Notes: generated by a model from the sequence alone, not told the origin. A stretch of DNA of 64,000 nt from Pseudomonas oryzihabitans (GCF_001518815.1 NZ_CP013987.1:1715001-1779000); one strand, 5' to 3'. Positions 44,216 to 54,660 are shown, counted from the first letter of the stretch. Numbers and translations: made by a program.

Positions 44216-45129
44216 GGCTTCAGCGCATGGCGCAGCTGGTGCAGCCGCCGCTGGACGATGCGTTCGCGCCGTGCCGCGTCCCAGTCATAGAAGCCCGCGC
44301 CACTGCGCACCCCGGTGCGGCCGGCGGCCACCTGGTCTTCCAGCAGTTGCAGTGGGGCCTCGTCTCGCGCCAGGGTCGGCCAGAGGTGGCTGGCGATGTC
44401 GCGGAAGGTGTCCAGGCCACCCATGTCCGCCGCCTCCAGGGGGCCGACCATGGCATAGCGCCGACCCAGGGAGGCGCGCATCACCCGATCCACCGTCTCG
44501 GCATCCGCCGCGCCGCTCTGCACGATGTGCAGGGCCTCGCGCAGCAGGGCAAATTGCAGGCGATTGCCGACGAAGCCGGGAATGGCCCGCTGTAGCACCA
44601 CGGCCTCCAATTCGGCGGCTTCCAGCAGCTGGCGAACGGACTCCAGGTGCGCGGACAGGGTGGCCGTGCCGGGTACCAGCTCCACCAGGGGAATGAAGTG
44701 TGGCGGATTCCAGAAGTGCGCGATCAGCAAGCGCTCGGGATAACGCAGGTGCGCGGCCAGCTCGTCCGGTGGCAGGCCGCTGGTGTTGCTGGCGATCAGG
44801 GCGTCCGGGCGCAGCACGGCTTCGAGCTGAGCATAGAGACGATGCTTGAGCTCCAGGCGCTCGGGTACGGCTTCGAACAGCAGGTCGCAGTCGGCGAGAT
44901 CGGCAAGCTCGGTCGTCGTCGTGAGGCGGCCTATGACTGCCTCGGTGTCCACCGCGATATCCGCTTCTTCCAGCTCGGCGAGCAGGGTGCGCGCGGTGGC
45001 CGCGACCTCGGCGAGTCGGCTGGGGTCGACGTCCTGCAGGCGCACGGCATGACCGTGGCGAGCGAGGTGCACGGCGATACCGATGCCCATGAGACCGGAA
45101 CCCAGGACGGCGAGGCGTGGCGTGGTCAT
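44212..45129 (-). CDS. 3-Hydroxyacyl-CoA dehydrogenase family protein
   Basis: A 305-residue two-domain dehydrogenase: N-terminal NAD domain with GSGLMG at 10-15 and NTSGLPPDELA, and a C-terminal 3HCDH domain with PGFVGNRLQFAL. Relatives act on 3-hydroxybutyryl-CoA, L-carnitine, L-gulonate or similar. The start at 45129 (MTTPRLAVLGSGLMG) is fixed by the Rossmann motif. It is co-transcribed with hbcR. Carnitine or 3-hydroxybutyrate metabolism is plausible from context, not proven. Confidence 0.8.
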   Translation of the reverse strand: MTTPRLAVLGSGLMGIGIAVHLARHGHAVRLQDVDPSRLAEVAATARTLLAELEEADIAVDTEAVIGRLTTTTELADLADCDLLFEAVPERLELKHRLYAQLEAVLRPDALIASNTSGLPPDELAAHLRYPERLLIAHFWNPPHFIPLVELVPGTATLSAHLESVRQLLEAAELEAVVLQRAIPGFVGNRLQFALLREALHIVQSGAADAETVDRVMRASLGRRYAMVGPLEAADMGGLDTFRDIASHLWPTLARDEAPLQLLEDQVAAGRTGVRSGAGFYDWDAARRERIVQRRLHQLRHALKP

Positions 45130-45327
45130 GATCTTTTCCTTGTAAGACGGCCGCGGCAACCGTCTCACACTTGACCGCCCCCGGCCAAGGCACGGGGGGT
45201 CGCCTTGCACCAAAGGCGGGCCCTGGTAATGGATTCGTTGCGGGACCCTGGGCTCTGTCACGCCCCTTGGCAGAGTCTGGCATGGGCACTGCTACAGGAC
45301 AGGCACGTCCATCCCGAGGAGTCCCTT

Positions 45328-46590
45328 ATGAGCAACGCCGGCAACGACTATCCCCTGAGCGAAGTCCCGCCTCATGCCCGCAAGGGACTGGCCTCCCTAG
45401 CCATGGTACTGTTGGGCTTCACCTTCTTCACCGCCACTATGTTCGCCGGCGGCAAGCTGGGGGTGGCCTTCGGTTTCGCCGACCTGCTGCTGGTGATCGC
45501 CCTCGGCAATCTGCTGCTGGGTCTCTATGCCGCGGCCCTCGGCCATATCGCCTGTCGCAGCGGCCTCAACTCGGTGCTGATGGGGCGCTTCGCCTTTGGC
45601 GAACGCGGCAGCAAGCTGTGCGATCTTATCCTCGGCTTCACCCAGATCGGCTGGTACGCCTGGGGTACGGCCACCGCCGCCGTGGTGCTGGGCAAGTACT
45701 TCGGCCTGGAGCAGGGCGCGGTGCTGGCGCTGATGGCGGTGTTCGGCCTGGGCTTCTGCGCCACCGCCTACATTGGCTATCGGGGCCTGGAGATCCTCTC
45801 CTGGATCGCCGTGCCGGCCATGGCCCTGCTACTGATCCTGTCGATGAGCGTGACTACCGCCAAGGCCGGAGGGCTAGCCGGCCTGCTGGCGATCCAGCCC
45901 AGTGCCCGCCTGGACCTCTCTACCGCCATCACCCTGGTGTTCGGCACCTTCGTCAGTGGCGCCACCCAGGCCACCAACTGGACGCGCTTCGCCCGTTCCA
46001 CCCGGGTAGCGGTGCTGGCCAGTCTGATCGGCTTCTTTGTCGGTAACGGCCTGATGGTGCTGATCGGCGCCTATGGTGCCATCGTCTATCAGCAGCCCGA
46101 CGTGGTGGAGGTGCTGATGCTGCAGGGCTTCGCCACCGCCGCCCTGGCCATGCTGCTGCTCAATATCTGGAGCACCCAGGACAACACCATCTACAACTTC
46201 GCCGTGGCCGGCTGCAATCTGGTGCGCACCAGCCGCCGCAAGACGGTGACCCTGGCCGGCGCCCTGATCGGCACCGCCCTGGCGGTACTGGGCATGTACG
46301 ACCTGCTGGTGCCCTATCTGGTCCTGCTCGGCACCGTGATCCCGCCCATCGGCGGGGTGCTCGTCGCCGACTTCTGGCTGCGCCACCGCGGCCGCTATCC
46401 GCTGCTCGCCGAGGCCCGCCTGCCAGACTACAACTGGCCGGGCCTGGCCGCCTATGGGTTGGGCACCATCGCCGCCTTCGGCTCTCCCTGGGTCGCACCG
46501 CTGGTGGGCATCGGGGTGGCGGCGCTCGGCTATGGCGTGTTCAATGGCCTGAGTCGCGGTCGTCGTACCGCCGCCCCCGCTTCGCTCTAG
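45328..46590 (+). CDS. codB: Cytosine permease CodB
   Basis: A 420-residue NCS1-family permease with about 12 helices. It starts MSNAGNDYPLSEVPPHARKG, followed by MVLLGFTFFTATMFAGGKLG, as in CodB proteins. It imports cytosine for deamination. The ATG at 45328 follows GAGGAG. The frameshifted codA follows 10 bp later in the same transcript. Confidence 0.9.
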   Translation: MSNAGNDYPLSEVPPHARKGLASLAMVLLGFTFFTATMFAGGKLGVAFGFADLLLVIALGNLLLGLYAAALGHIACRSGLNSVLMGRFAFGERGSKLCDLILGFTQIGWYAWGTATAAVVLGKYFGLEQGAVLALMAVFGLGFCATAYIGYRGLEILSWIAVPAMALLLILSMSVTTAKAGGLAGLLAIQPSARLDLSTAITLVFGTFVSGATQATNWTRFARSTRVAVLASLIGFFVGNGLMVLIGAYGAIVYQQPDVVEVLMLQGFATAALAMLLLNIWSTQDNTIYNFAVAGCNLVRTSRRKTVTLAGALIGTALAVLGMYDLLVPYLVLLGTVIPPIGGVLVADFWLRHRGRYPLLAEARLPDYNWPGLAAYGLGTIAAFGSPWVAPLVGIGVAALGYGVFNGLSRGRRTAAPASL

Positions 46591-46600
46591 GAGATCCACC

Positions 46601-47841
46601 ATGCGCATCCTCAACGCCCGCCTGCGTGACCGCGAAGGCCTCCACGACATCCGCCTCGAAGGCGGACGCATCGCCGCCATCGCCGAGCAGCTGATGCCCC
46701 CGCGGTAGGGCCGGACGACCTCGACGCCGCTGGCAACCTGGTGGTGCCGCCCTTCGTCGAGCCGCACATCCACCTCGATGCCACCCTGACCGCCGGCGAG
46801 CCGCGCTGGAACATGAGCGGCACCCTGTTCGAAGGCATCGAGTGCTGGGGCGAGCGCAAGGCCACCATCACCCAGGAAGACACCAAGACCCGCGCCAAGC
46901 GTACGATCCGTGCCCTGGCGGTCCACGGCATCCAGCACGTGCGCACCCATGTGGATGTCACCGATCCGTCCCTGGCGGCGCTCAAGGCGATGCTGGAGGT
47001 GCGCGAGGAAACCGGGCACCTGATCGACCTCCAGATCGTCGCCTTCCCCCAGGAGGGCATCGATTCCTTCAAGAATGGGCGCGAGCTGATGGAGGAGTCC
47101 ATCCGCCTGGGCGCCGATGTGGTCGGTGGCATTCCGCACTTCGAATACACCCGCGACCAGGGCGTAAGCTCGGTGAAATTCCTCATGGACCTGGCCGAGC
47201 GCACCGGCTGCCTGGTGGACGTCCATTGCGACGAAACCGACGATCCACATTCGCGCTTTCTGGAGGTGCTGGCCGAAGAGGCGCGCAGCCGCGGCATGGG
47301 TTCGCGGGTCACCGCGAGCCACACCACCGCCATGGGCTCCTATGACAACGCCTACTGCGCCAAGCTGTTCCGCCTGCTGACCCACGCCGGCATCAACTTC
47401 ATCTCCTGCCCGACCGAGAGCATCCACCTGCAGGGCCGCTTCGACAGCTTCCCCAAGCGCCGCGGCGTGACCCGGGTCAACGAGTTGCTGGAGGCTGGCC
47501 TCAATGTTTGCTTCGCCCAGGATTCCATCGTCGATCCCTGGTATCCGCTGGGCAACGGCAACATCCTGCGGGTGCTGGAAGCGGGGCTGCACATCTGCCA
47601 CATGCTCGGCTATCGCAACCTGCAGTCGGCGCTGGATCTGGTCACGGTGAACAGTGCCAAGGCGCTGTGCTTGGGCGACCGTTATGGCCTGGAGGAGGGG
47701 CGGCCCGCCAACCTGCTGGTGCTCTCCGCCGACAGCGACTACGAGATGGTCCGCAGCCAGGGCCTGCCGTTGTACTCCATCCGCCACGGCAAGGTGCTGA
47801 TGCAACGCCGCCCGGCGCAGGTGGAGCTGGCGGATCGGTAA
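46601..47841 (+). pseudogene. codA: Cytosine deaminase CodA, frameshifted near residue 31
   Basis: ATG at 46601 with AGGAGATC before it opens a good CodA N-terminus (MRILNARLRDREGLHDIRLEGGRIAAIAEQL), but the frame hits TAG at 46706-46708. The rest (EPHIHLD metal motif, DVHCDETDD, SHTTAMGSY, CFAQDSIVDPW) continues in another frame to 47841. One missing base near 46693 explains it: adding a G before ATG there gives EQLDAPAVGPDDL and a full-length, roughly 414-residue enzyme. A GTG at 46741 could start a version lacking the N-terminal beta-sandwich. A sequencing error is possible. The residue after the metal Asp is Ser, where E. coli CodA has Asp314. Confidence 0.82.
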
Positions 47842-47946
47842 TAGGTATTGGTCAGGGCGGTCGGGTGGTCCGCCGATGCGGACAGGCTTGCCGGTCGCTT
47901 GTGATTTTTCAGGACTGGCAAAGATCTGAATCTCACTCGGACAACC

Positions 47947-47979
47947 CCCTCTCCCTCTGGGAGAGGGCTGGGGTGAGGG
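47947..47979. repeat. REP-like GC-rich palindromic element
   Basis: Inverse-orientation copy of the element at 14356-14388 (CCCTCTCCC facing GGGAGAGGG, then CTGGGGTGAGGG). Confidence 0.7.
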
Positions 47980-48067
47980 CGCGCCCCATACCGAAGCCCC
48001 CTGTGGAAAAGGCTGCGCCGTTTTCCACGCTACGCCACTGGGTCTAGGTAGGCGCGGCTGCGACCAC

Positions 48068-48670
48068 GGTAGGTTGGGTTGAGACGGCTCCATCGTCGAA
48101 GCCCAACGTTGGCGCTGTTGGGCTTCGCTAGCGCTTAACCCAACCTACGAAGCTCCATGAGTGATCGGCTGATCGCGGCCATGGGCCGCTCCTACGTGCT
48201 GACTCCTGTAGGAGCGGCCCATGGCCGCGATACCCAATACCATCATTTGCATCGGCGGACCGCCTTGGCCTCGACCAACATTGGCGCTGTTGGACTTCGC
48301 TAGCGCTCAACCCAACCTACGAAGACCCATGAGTGATCGGCTGATCGCGGCCATGGGCCGCTCCTACGTGCTGACTCCTGTAGGAGCGGCCCATGGCCGC
48401 GATACCCAATACCATCATTTGCATCGGCGGAGCGCCTTGGCCTCGACCAACATTGGCGCTGTTGGACTTCGCTAGCGCTCAACCCAACCTACGAAGACCC
48501 ATGAGTGATCGGCTGATCGCGGCCATGGGCCGCTCCTACGTGCTGACTCCTGTAGGAGCGGCCCGTGGCCGCGATACCCAATACCATCACCCAAATCGGC
48601 GGATCGCCATGGCCTCGACCAACATTGGCGCTGTTGGACTTCGCTAGCGCTCAACCCAACCTACGAAAAC
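48068..48670. repeat. Palindromic element followed by three tandem 172-bp REP-containing units
   Basis: A GTAGGTTGGG-type palindrome (48068-48149) is followed by units that begin CAACCTACGAA at 48141, 48313 and 48485, ending at 48656, each exactly 172 bp. Every unit holds a convergent pair of the ATCGCGGCCATGGGCCGCTCCTAC element and a TTGGACTTCGCTAGCGCT half-palindrome. Open frames inside are repeats of each other and are not genes. Together with 47842-48067 this fills the codA-GNAT gap. Confidence 0.9.
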
Positions 48671-49156
48671 CTACCGCCCGCTTTCCGCGAAATCCCGTAG
48701 CGCCGCGCCGTCCAGGCGATAGCGCACCCACTCGCCCTGGGCCTTGGCACCGAGGCTTTCGTAGAAGTCGATGGCCGGGGTGTTCCAATCCAGCACGCTC
48801 CATTCCAGGCGGCCGCAATCATTGGCCACGGCCTCGCGGGCCAGCTCGCGCAGCAGGCCCTTGCCCAGGCCGGTGCCGCGGGCGATCGGGCTCACATAGA
48901 GGTCTTCCAGGTAGATGCCGTTGCGGCCCAGCCAGGTGGAATAGCTGTAGAAATACACCGCGTAGCCCACCACCACGCCCTCGTGCTCGGCGACCAGGGC
49001 GCGGGTCGGGGTGTCGGGGGCGAAGAGGGTGGCCTCGATCTGCGCCGGGCTGGCCAGCACCTCGTGGACGGCCTTTTCGTAGTCGGCCAGTTCGACGATC
49101 AGGGCATGGATACGGGCGGCGTCTTCGCGGCGGGCGGGGCGGATCTGGAGCGTCAT
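48671..49156 (-). CDS. GNAT family N-acetyltransferase
   Basis: A 161-residue GNAT enzyme with acetyl-CoA motif A region LEDLYVSPIARGTGLGKGLLRELA near 83-106 and a late segment WNTPAIDFYESLGAKAQGEWVRYRLDG. It resembles diamine/spermidine-type acetyltransferases in general layout, but the substrate is not assignable. It ends 15 bp from the 172-bp repeat array. Confidence 0.85.
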   Translation of the reverse strand: MTLQIRPARREDAARIHALIVELADYEKAVHEVLASPAQIEATLFAPDTPTRALVAEHEGVVVGYAVYFYSYSTWLGRNGIYLEDLYVSPIARGTGLGKGLLRELAREAVANDCGRLEWSVLDWNTPAIDFYESLGAKAQGEWVRYRLDGAALRDFAESGR

Positions 49157-49192
49157 GGGGGTCCTTGGCTAGGTCGCGGGGCGACGACGACC

Positions 49193-51295
49193 TCAGGAGG
49201 TAGCCGTCGCCCGGTGGGCTGCCCGGGACAGCATGGCGGCGACCTGCGCGGCCAGCTGGTCCAGGGTGAAGGGCTTGGTCATGAGTTCCATGTTACCACC
49301 CAGAAAGGCCGTCCTACTGAGCGCGCCCTCGGCATAGCCGGTCAGGAACAGCACCGGCAGCCGTGGTCTGAGCTGCTGGATCACCTCCGCCAGCTGGCGC
49401 CCATTCAGGCCCGGCAGGCCGACATCGGTCACCAGCAGGTTCAATTCGGGGATCTGCTCCAGCAGGCGCAGCGCGGTCTTGCCTTCGGCCGCGCTCCAGA
49501 CGCGATAGCCCAGGGCTTCCAGCGCCTCCTGGTTGACCAGGCGCACGGCGTCGTCGTCTTCCACCAGCAGGATGGTTTCGCCGGCGCCCTGGGCGAATTC
49601 CGCCGGCGTGGACCGCTTCGGCTCGGCGTTCTGCTCCGCTGTCGGCAGGTAGACGCAGACCCGGGTGCCGCGCTCGTTGCTGGCGATGGTCAGGCGGCCA
49701 TTACTCTGCCGGGCGAAGCCATATACCATCGACAGGCCCAGCCCCGTGCCCTGGCCCTGCGGCTTGGTGGTGAAGAAGGGTTCGAGCACCTTGCCCAGCA
49801 GCCGCTCCGGGATGCCGGTCCCGGTATCCAGGACCTCGATGCGGACATAGTCTCCCGGCACCAGGGCATCGTCCTCGGTCCCCTGTGCGGTAACGGTGAC
49901 CAGGGAGGTCGCCAGGTTGATGACCCCGCCGTCCGGCATGGCATCGCGGGCGTTGATCACCAGGTTGAGCAGGGCGTTCTCCAGCTGATTGGCGTCGGCC
50001 AGGATCCAGGGCAGGTCATCGGCAAGGGCCAGCGTCACCGAGATCTGCTCGCTCACCGTGCGTTGCAGCAGTTCCTGCAACGCCAGGATCAGTTCGTTGG
50101 CGCACATGGGCCGGGATTCCAGCGATTGCCGGCGCGAGAACGCCAGCAGCCGCTGGGTGAGCGACGCCGCCCGATGCGCCGAGTGCTGCGCGGCCTCCAT
50201 GTACCGCTCCAGGCCTTGCAGCTGGTTCTTGCCCTTGATCCGCATCAGATCGAGCGCGCCCAGTACCCCGGTCAGCATGTTGTTGAAGTCATGGGCGATA
50301 CCGCCAGTGAGCTGGCCGACCGCTTCCATCTTCAACGACTGCCGCAGCTGCTCTTCGGCGCGGCTGCGCTCGGTGGTTTCCCGTTGCAACTCGCTCAGAG
50401 TGTGGGCGAGGGTGCGGGTTCGTTCCGCCACCTGGGATTCCAGTTCTTCGTTGAAGCGCCGCAAGGCCAGTTCCGCGCGCTTTTCCTCGCTGATGTCGGC
50501 GATCACCGTGGTCGCGCCGATGATCCGCTGAGCCTCGTCGTGCAAGGGCACCGCGCTCACGCGCAGCCAGGATTCCTCGCCCGCATCGTTGGTGTGATAG
50601 AAATCCTGCCCCTTCACCCGCTCGCCCCGCAGGGCCCGCGCCCCGGGGAATTGATCGGGCTGCAGCAGCCGCCCGGCGGTATCCAGGGCGGCCCAGCGCA
50701 GCGCCTCCTCAGGCTGCCGAGACGGGATCTGCTGGCCGGACACATGCTGCTCATAGAAGGGGTTGCTGACCAGGGTGCGGCCTTCGCTATCCATGAAGGC
50801 CACGCCGACCGGCAGGTTCTCCAGCAGCGTCTGCATGCGCTCACGTTCCTGGGCGAGTTCGGTGAGACGATCGCGCATCTCGAACTGGCGCAGGCGTGAG
50901 CGCCAGGCGGCCGCGACGCTGCTCAGCAGGGAAGCACCGCTCAGGGGCCGTTCCAGGATCACCAGATTGGTCGCCGCCGCGGGCAGCTGACGGCGCAGGA
51001 GATCATTGCCCCGTCCCGAACGCTTAGAGTCCGACGCCAGCAGCACCAGCGGAATGTCCGACCAGGTCGGCTGCCGCTCCAATGCCTCTGCCAGGGAGGT
51101 CATGTCCTGGCGCAGGGCCTCCTCGGTGAAGACGATGATCCCGATGTCGTCGCCGAGCGCTGCCGCCACCTCGTCCAGGGTGGACAGGTAGCGGGTGTGA
51201 TAGCCCTGGGTGAAGAGCCGCTGCAGGCTGGCTGCGTCACCTCGCAAGGGCGCGCAGATGATGAGCTCGCAGGACGGCGCCGCTGTCTTCGTCAA
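49193..51295 (-). CDS. Hybrid histidine kinase with PAS and receiver domains, coupled to KaiC
   Basis: A 700-residue protein. Residues 1-135 look like a degenerate receiver-type domain (LIICAPLRGD...LVLLASDS) without a clear phospho-acceptor. A coiled linker precedes a PAS domain (about 155-275), then HisKA with His335 in [11 protein letters not shown] and HATPase (N-box NLVINARDAMPDGG). The C-terminal receiver has an acceptor in LLVTDVGLPGLNG. No membrane segment is seen, so it is cytoplasmic. Its start overlaps the kaiC-like stop by 4 bp, so the two products are probably made together and act in one pathway. Confidence 0.87.
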   Translation of the reverse strand: MTKTAAPSCELIICAPLRGDAASLQRLFTQGYHTRYLSTLDEVAAALGDDIGIIVFTEEALRQDMTSLAEALERQPTWSDIPLVLLASDSKRSGRGNDLLRRQLPAAATNLVILERPLSGASLLSSVAAAWRSRLRQFEMRDRLTELAQERERMQTLLENLPVGVAFMDSEGRTLVSNPFYEQHVSGQQIPSRQPEEALRWAALDTAGRLLQPDQFPGARALRGERVKGQDFYHTNDAGEESWLRVSAVPLHDEAQRIIGATTVIADISEEKRAELALRRFNEELESQVAERTRTLAHTLSELQRETTERSRAEEQLRQSLKMEAVGQLTGGIAHDFNNMLTGVLGALDLMRIKGKNQLQGLERYMEAAQHSAHRAASLTQRLLAFSRRQSLESRPMCANELILALQELLQRTVSEQISVTLALADDLPWILADANQLENALLNLVINARDAMPDGGVINLATSLVTVTAQGTEDDALVPGDYVRIEVLDTGTGIPERLLGKVLEPFFTTKPQGQGTGLGLSMVYGFARQSNGRLTIASNERGTRVCVYLPTAEQNAEPKRSTPAEFAQGAGETILLVEDDDAVRLVNQEALEALGYRVWSAAEGKTALRLLEQIPELNLLVTDVGLPGLNGRQLAEVIQQLRPRLPVLFLTGYAEGALSRTAFLGGNMELMTKPFTLDQLAAQVAAMLSRAAHRATATS

Positions 51296-52785
51296 TCGCG
51301 CTCTTCCATCAGGGGCTGTTTGGCACCGAAATACTCCGGCGTACCGGTCAGCACGCCACGGAAGTCCACCAGGGGCTTGCCGACCCGGATGCCCTTGGTG
51401 TCGATGCGCAATTCCCGAATCGCGTCTTCATGACCGCCACCGCGGTGCTTGAGGATGGAAATGGCCTTGCGCAGGCGCCCCTGTGCTTCGAAGAAGCGGA
51501 TCAGCACCACGGTGTCGGCGATATAGGAGATGTCGAGACTGGACGTCATCGAGCCGACCAGCCCGTGCTGGGGATTGATGAGAAAGGTCACCACCCCGGA
51601 TTGACTCAGGTACGAGAGCAGTTCGTGCATCTGCAGGATCAGCTGCTGTTCCTGCGGCATGGCCGCCAGGTAGCCGTTGAGACTGTCCAGCACCAGCATC
51701 CGGCAGTCGTCTTCCTCGACATCCCGCCGCACGCGCCAGGCGAACTCGCCCGGAGACAGCTCGGCGGGATCGATCTGGTGGACCACCAGCAGACCTTCCT
51801 CGATATAGCGCAGGAGCGGCATGCCCATGCTGTCCGCGCGCTTGAGCAGGGTGCCGATGCGCTCGTCGAACTCATAGACGGCGCACCTCTCGCCCCGCGC
51901 GCAGGCCGCCATCACGAACTGCAGGGCGAGGGTGGTCTTGCCCGTACCGGCCGGGCCGGTGATCAGGGTGCTGGTGCCGCGCAAGGGACCGCCGTGCAAC
52001 AGGGCGTCCATGTCGTCGATATTGCTGGGCACCGGCTCGCCGGCGAAATCCTGGTAGCGTCCCGCCGCGATCATGCGCGGATAGACCTCCAGGCCGCCGC
52101 GGCGGATGGTGAAATCGTGATAACCGGCGATGAAGTCCACGCCGCGCAGTTTCTGAACCTGCAGGCGTCGGCGCGCGGCGCCGAAGTCCAGGGTCAGGCG
52201 CTCCAGGGTCAACACCCCGTGGCAGAGGCTGTGCAGGTGGTTGTCGCGTTCGCCGCCGCTGGTGGTCAGATCGTCCACCAGCAGGACGGTAAGGCCACGC
52301 CCGGCGAAGAACTGCTTGAGCGCCAGCACCTGGCGCCGATAACGCAGCGGGTCCTGCGCCAGCAGGCGCATCTCCGACAGGCTGTCGAACACCAGCCGGC
52401 TCGGTTTGAGCTCGTCCACGCGAGCCTGGATCAGCCCGATGGTGTCACCCAGCTCGGATTCCCAGGGATGCAGGATGGTCTGCTCCTGCGCGCCGCCCAG
52501 TACCGCATCGGCGGCCGACAGCTCGAACAGATCCACGCCGTCCAGGCTCCAGCCATGGGACTCGGCCACGCTCTGCAGTTCTTCACCGGTCTCCGACAGC
52601 GTGATGTACAGCACCGACTCGCCTCGGCGCACGCCTTCGAAGAGAAACTGCAGGCCCAGGGTCGTCTTGCCCGACCCCGGGGTGCCTTCGAGCAGGTAGA
52701 GCCGATCTTTTGGCAAACCGCCGCGCAAGACCCTGTCCAGGCCGGGATTGCCTGTCGCGATAATTGACGGGCTAGGGGAACTCAT
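51292..52785 (-). CDS. KaiC-like two-domain ATPase
   Basis: A 497-residue tandem RecA-fold protein with Walker A motifs GTPGSGKT at 34-41 and GPAGTGKT at 277-284, near in length and layout to cyanobacterial KaiC. Carboxylate-rich segments after strand 2 (TLSETGEEL and YEFDERIGTLL) fit the catalytic Glu pairs. No KaiA or KaiB homologue lies nearby, so a true circadian oscillator is unlikely. KaiC-like proteins in pseudomonads are linked to stress and signalling. It overlaps a hybrid histidine kinase and neighbours a LOV kinase. Confidence 0.85.
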   Translation of the reverse strand: MSSPSPSIIATGNPGLDRVLRGGLPKDRLYLLEGTPGSGKTTLGLQFLFEGVRRGESVLYITLSETGEELQSVAESHGWSLDGVDLFELSAADAVLGGAQEQTILHPWESELGDTIGLIQARVDELKPSRLVFDSLSEMRLLAQDPLRYRRQVLALKQFFAGRGLTVLLVDDLTTSGGERDNHLHSLCHGVLTLERLTLDFGAARRRLQVQKLRGVDFIAGYHDFTIRRGGLEVYPRMIAAGRYQDFAGEPVPSNIDDMDALLHGGPLRGTSTLITGPAGTGKTTLALQFVMAACARGERCAVYEFDERIGTLLKRADSMGMPLLRYIEEGLLVVHQIDPAELSPGEFAWRVRRDVEEDDCRMLVLDSLNGYLAAMPQEQQLILQMHELLSYLSQSGVVTFLINPQHGLVGSMTSSLDISYIADTVVLIRFFEAQGRLRKAISILKHRGGGHEDAIRELRIDTKGIRVGKPLVDFRGVLTGTPEYFGAKQPLMEERD

Positions 52786-53046
52786 GGATGACCGGACCTC
52801 GCGGCGACGGGAACGAAAGAGGACGATAACCCCGCCGCGCAGGCGGTCCCTGAGCAGACTCGGGGCGCGCGATGACGTGGGGAACCGATGGAGCCACGCC
52901 GGCAGGCGGCAGCGCTGGAGGTCGAAAGCGCGATGCGCGCCGAATTAATCGTCAGTCTAATAGCGTCGCCTGCCAGAGGCCACACCGGCGGAGGTCGTCG
53001 ACGCGCCGTCGGTGCTTCCCGGTGCCTTAACGGCACCTCAATGCGA

Positions 53047-54660
53047 TCAGGCGATGCCGTTCGGCCCATCCAGCACCCGGCGCACCTTGCGCGCCAAATC
53101 ATTGGGGATATAGGGCTTGGAGATGACATCGAACTCGGACCCGCCGATGTCGGTACGCTCCAGGGAGTTCTCGGCGTAGCCGGTGGTGAGCAGCACCTTG
53201 ATCTGCGGTTGCAGGCGCTTCACTTCGCGCGCCAGCATTACCCCGTTCATGCCACCGGGCATGATCAGGTCGGTGAATACCAGATCGAAGGGCTGCTCGT
53301 TCTCGCGCAGCACACGCAGGGCTTCACTGGCATTGAAGGCGATCTGCGCCGTGTAGCCGTAGTCCTCCAGCACCAGCTTGGCCAGCTCGGCGACGTCCGG
53401 GCGATCTTCCACCACCAGGATGCGCTCCGTGCCACTGCGCCGCTCCGAGCGCTGCTCCGTCTGCTGATGGGTGACATGGCTGTCATCCACCGGGAAGTAG
53501 AGGCGCAGCGTGGTGCCGACGTCCTCTTCCGAATAGATGCGCACCGTGCCACCGGACTGCTTGGCGAAGCCATAGACCATCGATAGCCCAAGCCCCGAGC
53601 CCTTGCCTTCTTCCTTGGTGGTGAAGAAGGGGTCCATCACCCGGTCGCGAATGCTGGCCGGCATGCCATGACCGTTGTCGGTGATTGCCAGGCTGACGTA
53701 ACGGCCGGGCATGAGCCCGTCGTACGACATATTGGCCAGCTCGCGCACCTCGATGTTGCGCGTTTCTATGCCCACGCTCGGCTGCGGGCAATCCAGCAGG
53801 GCGTCCCGGGCGTTGATCAGGATGTTGAGCAGCGCCACCTCTGCCTGGGTCGGGTCGATCCGGCAATTCCACAGCTCGGGATCCAACTGGGTGCGAATTT
53901 CCACGTCGCCCAGGGTGCGTTCGGCTAGCTCATGGGCGCCACGAACCAGGTTGTTCAGGTTGAGCACCCGGCCTTCGAGCTTCTGCTTGCGCGAAAAGGC
54001 CAGCAGCTGCTGGGTGAGGGTACTGGCGCGCTCGGCCGCCGACTTGGCGTGGGTCGCGCTGCGCACGATGCGTTCCTGATCGAAGCTGGGCTTCTCCGCG
54101 GTGCGGTGGATGATGTCGATGTAGCCCATCATCACCTGCAGCAGATTGTTGAAGTCATGGGCGATGCCGCCGGTGAGCTGGCCCAGCGCCTCCATCTTCT
54201 GCGCCTGGCGCAGGGCATCCTCGGCATCGCGGCGGCGACTAACATCCAGCTGGGAGGCGAAGAAATAGGTCAGCTCGCCCGCGTCGTTGTACACCGGCGA
54301 AACGAACAGCGCGTTCCAGAAGGTCGAGCCGTCCTTGCGATAGTTGATGATCTCCACCGAGATCTCGCGTTCCTGTTCCACCGCCTCGCGAAGGGAGTTG
54401 ACCACCGAACGATCGGTTTCCGGGCCCTGCAGGAAGCGGCAGTTACGCCCGAGCAGTTCTTCCACCAGGTAGCCGGTCATGTCAGTGAAGGCGTTGTTGG
54501 CGAAGATGATCGGATTGTCCGGCTGGTTAGGATCGGTGATCAGCATCGGCATCCGCGTGGTTTCCACCGCGGCGAAGAAGATGTTCTTGCCCTCGTGCGA
54601 AACATCACTCGTCGCGGAGTTGTCGACCCGCGCCTTGCGGGATGGGGGCATTTGGCTCAC
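53047..54660 (-). CDS. LOV-domain hybrid histidine kinase (blue-light receptor)
   Basis: A 537-residue protein with an N-terminal LOV domain. The motif GRNCRFLQG at 71-79 holds the FMN-adduct Cys74, and [12 protein letters not shown] and [10 protein letters not shown] follow as in LOV photoreceptors. HisKA with His168 in [11 protein letters not shown], HATPase ([11 protein letters not shown]) and a C-terminal receiver with acceptor in [14 protein letters not shown] complete it. Its layout matches LOV-HK-RR proteins of plant-associated pseudomonads that respond to blue light. It is divergent from the small response regulator at 54893. Confidence 0.92.
   Translation of the reverse strand: MSQMPPSRKARVDNSATSDVSHEGKNIFFAAVETTRMPMLITDPNQPDNPIIFANNAFTDMTGYLVEELLGRNCRFLQGPETDRSVVNSLREAVEQEREISVEIINYRKDGSTFWNALFVSPVYNDAGELTYFFASQLDVSRRRDAEDALRQAQKMEALGQLTGGIAHDFNNLLQVMMGYIDIIHRTAEKPSFDQERIVRSATHAKSAAERASTLTQQLLAFSRKQKLEGRVLNLNNLVRGAHELAERTLGDVEIRTQLDPELWNCRIDPTQAEVALLNILINARDALLDCPQPSVGIETRNIEVRELANMSYDGLMPGRYVSLAITDNGHGMPASIRDRVMDPFFTTKEEGKGSGLGLSMVYGFAKQSGGTVRIYSEEDVGTTLRLYFPVDDSHVTHQQTEQRSERRSGTERILVVEDRPDVAELAKLVLEDYGYTAQIAFNASEALRVLRENEQPFDLVFTDLIMPGGMNGVMLAREVKRLQPQIKVLLTTGYAENSLERTDIGGSEFDVISKPYIPNDLARKVRRVLDGPNGIA

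Noticed and set aside
46741-47841. codA as an intact gene from the GTG at 46741
   Set aside because: That start would drop the N-terminal segment needed for the fold, and the upstream sequence with its own ribosome site clearly encodes that segment in another frame.
45874-48093. A 739-residue open frame on the minus strand across codB and codA
   Set aside because: It is an antisense shadow of GC-rich coding sequence: it lacks domain similarity, is rich in Gly/Gln/His and opposes well-recognised genes. The same holds for long minus-strand frames at 26963-28945, 31669-33165 and 19430-20989.
51292-52785. A true circadian kaiABC locus
   Set aside because: Only a KaiC homologue is present, and no KaiA- or KaiB-like gene is within the window.
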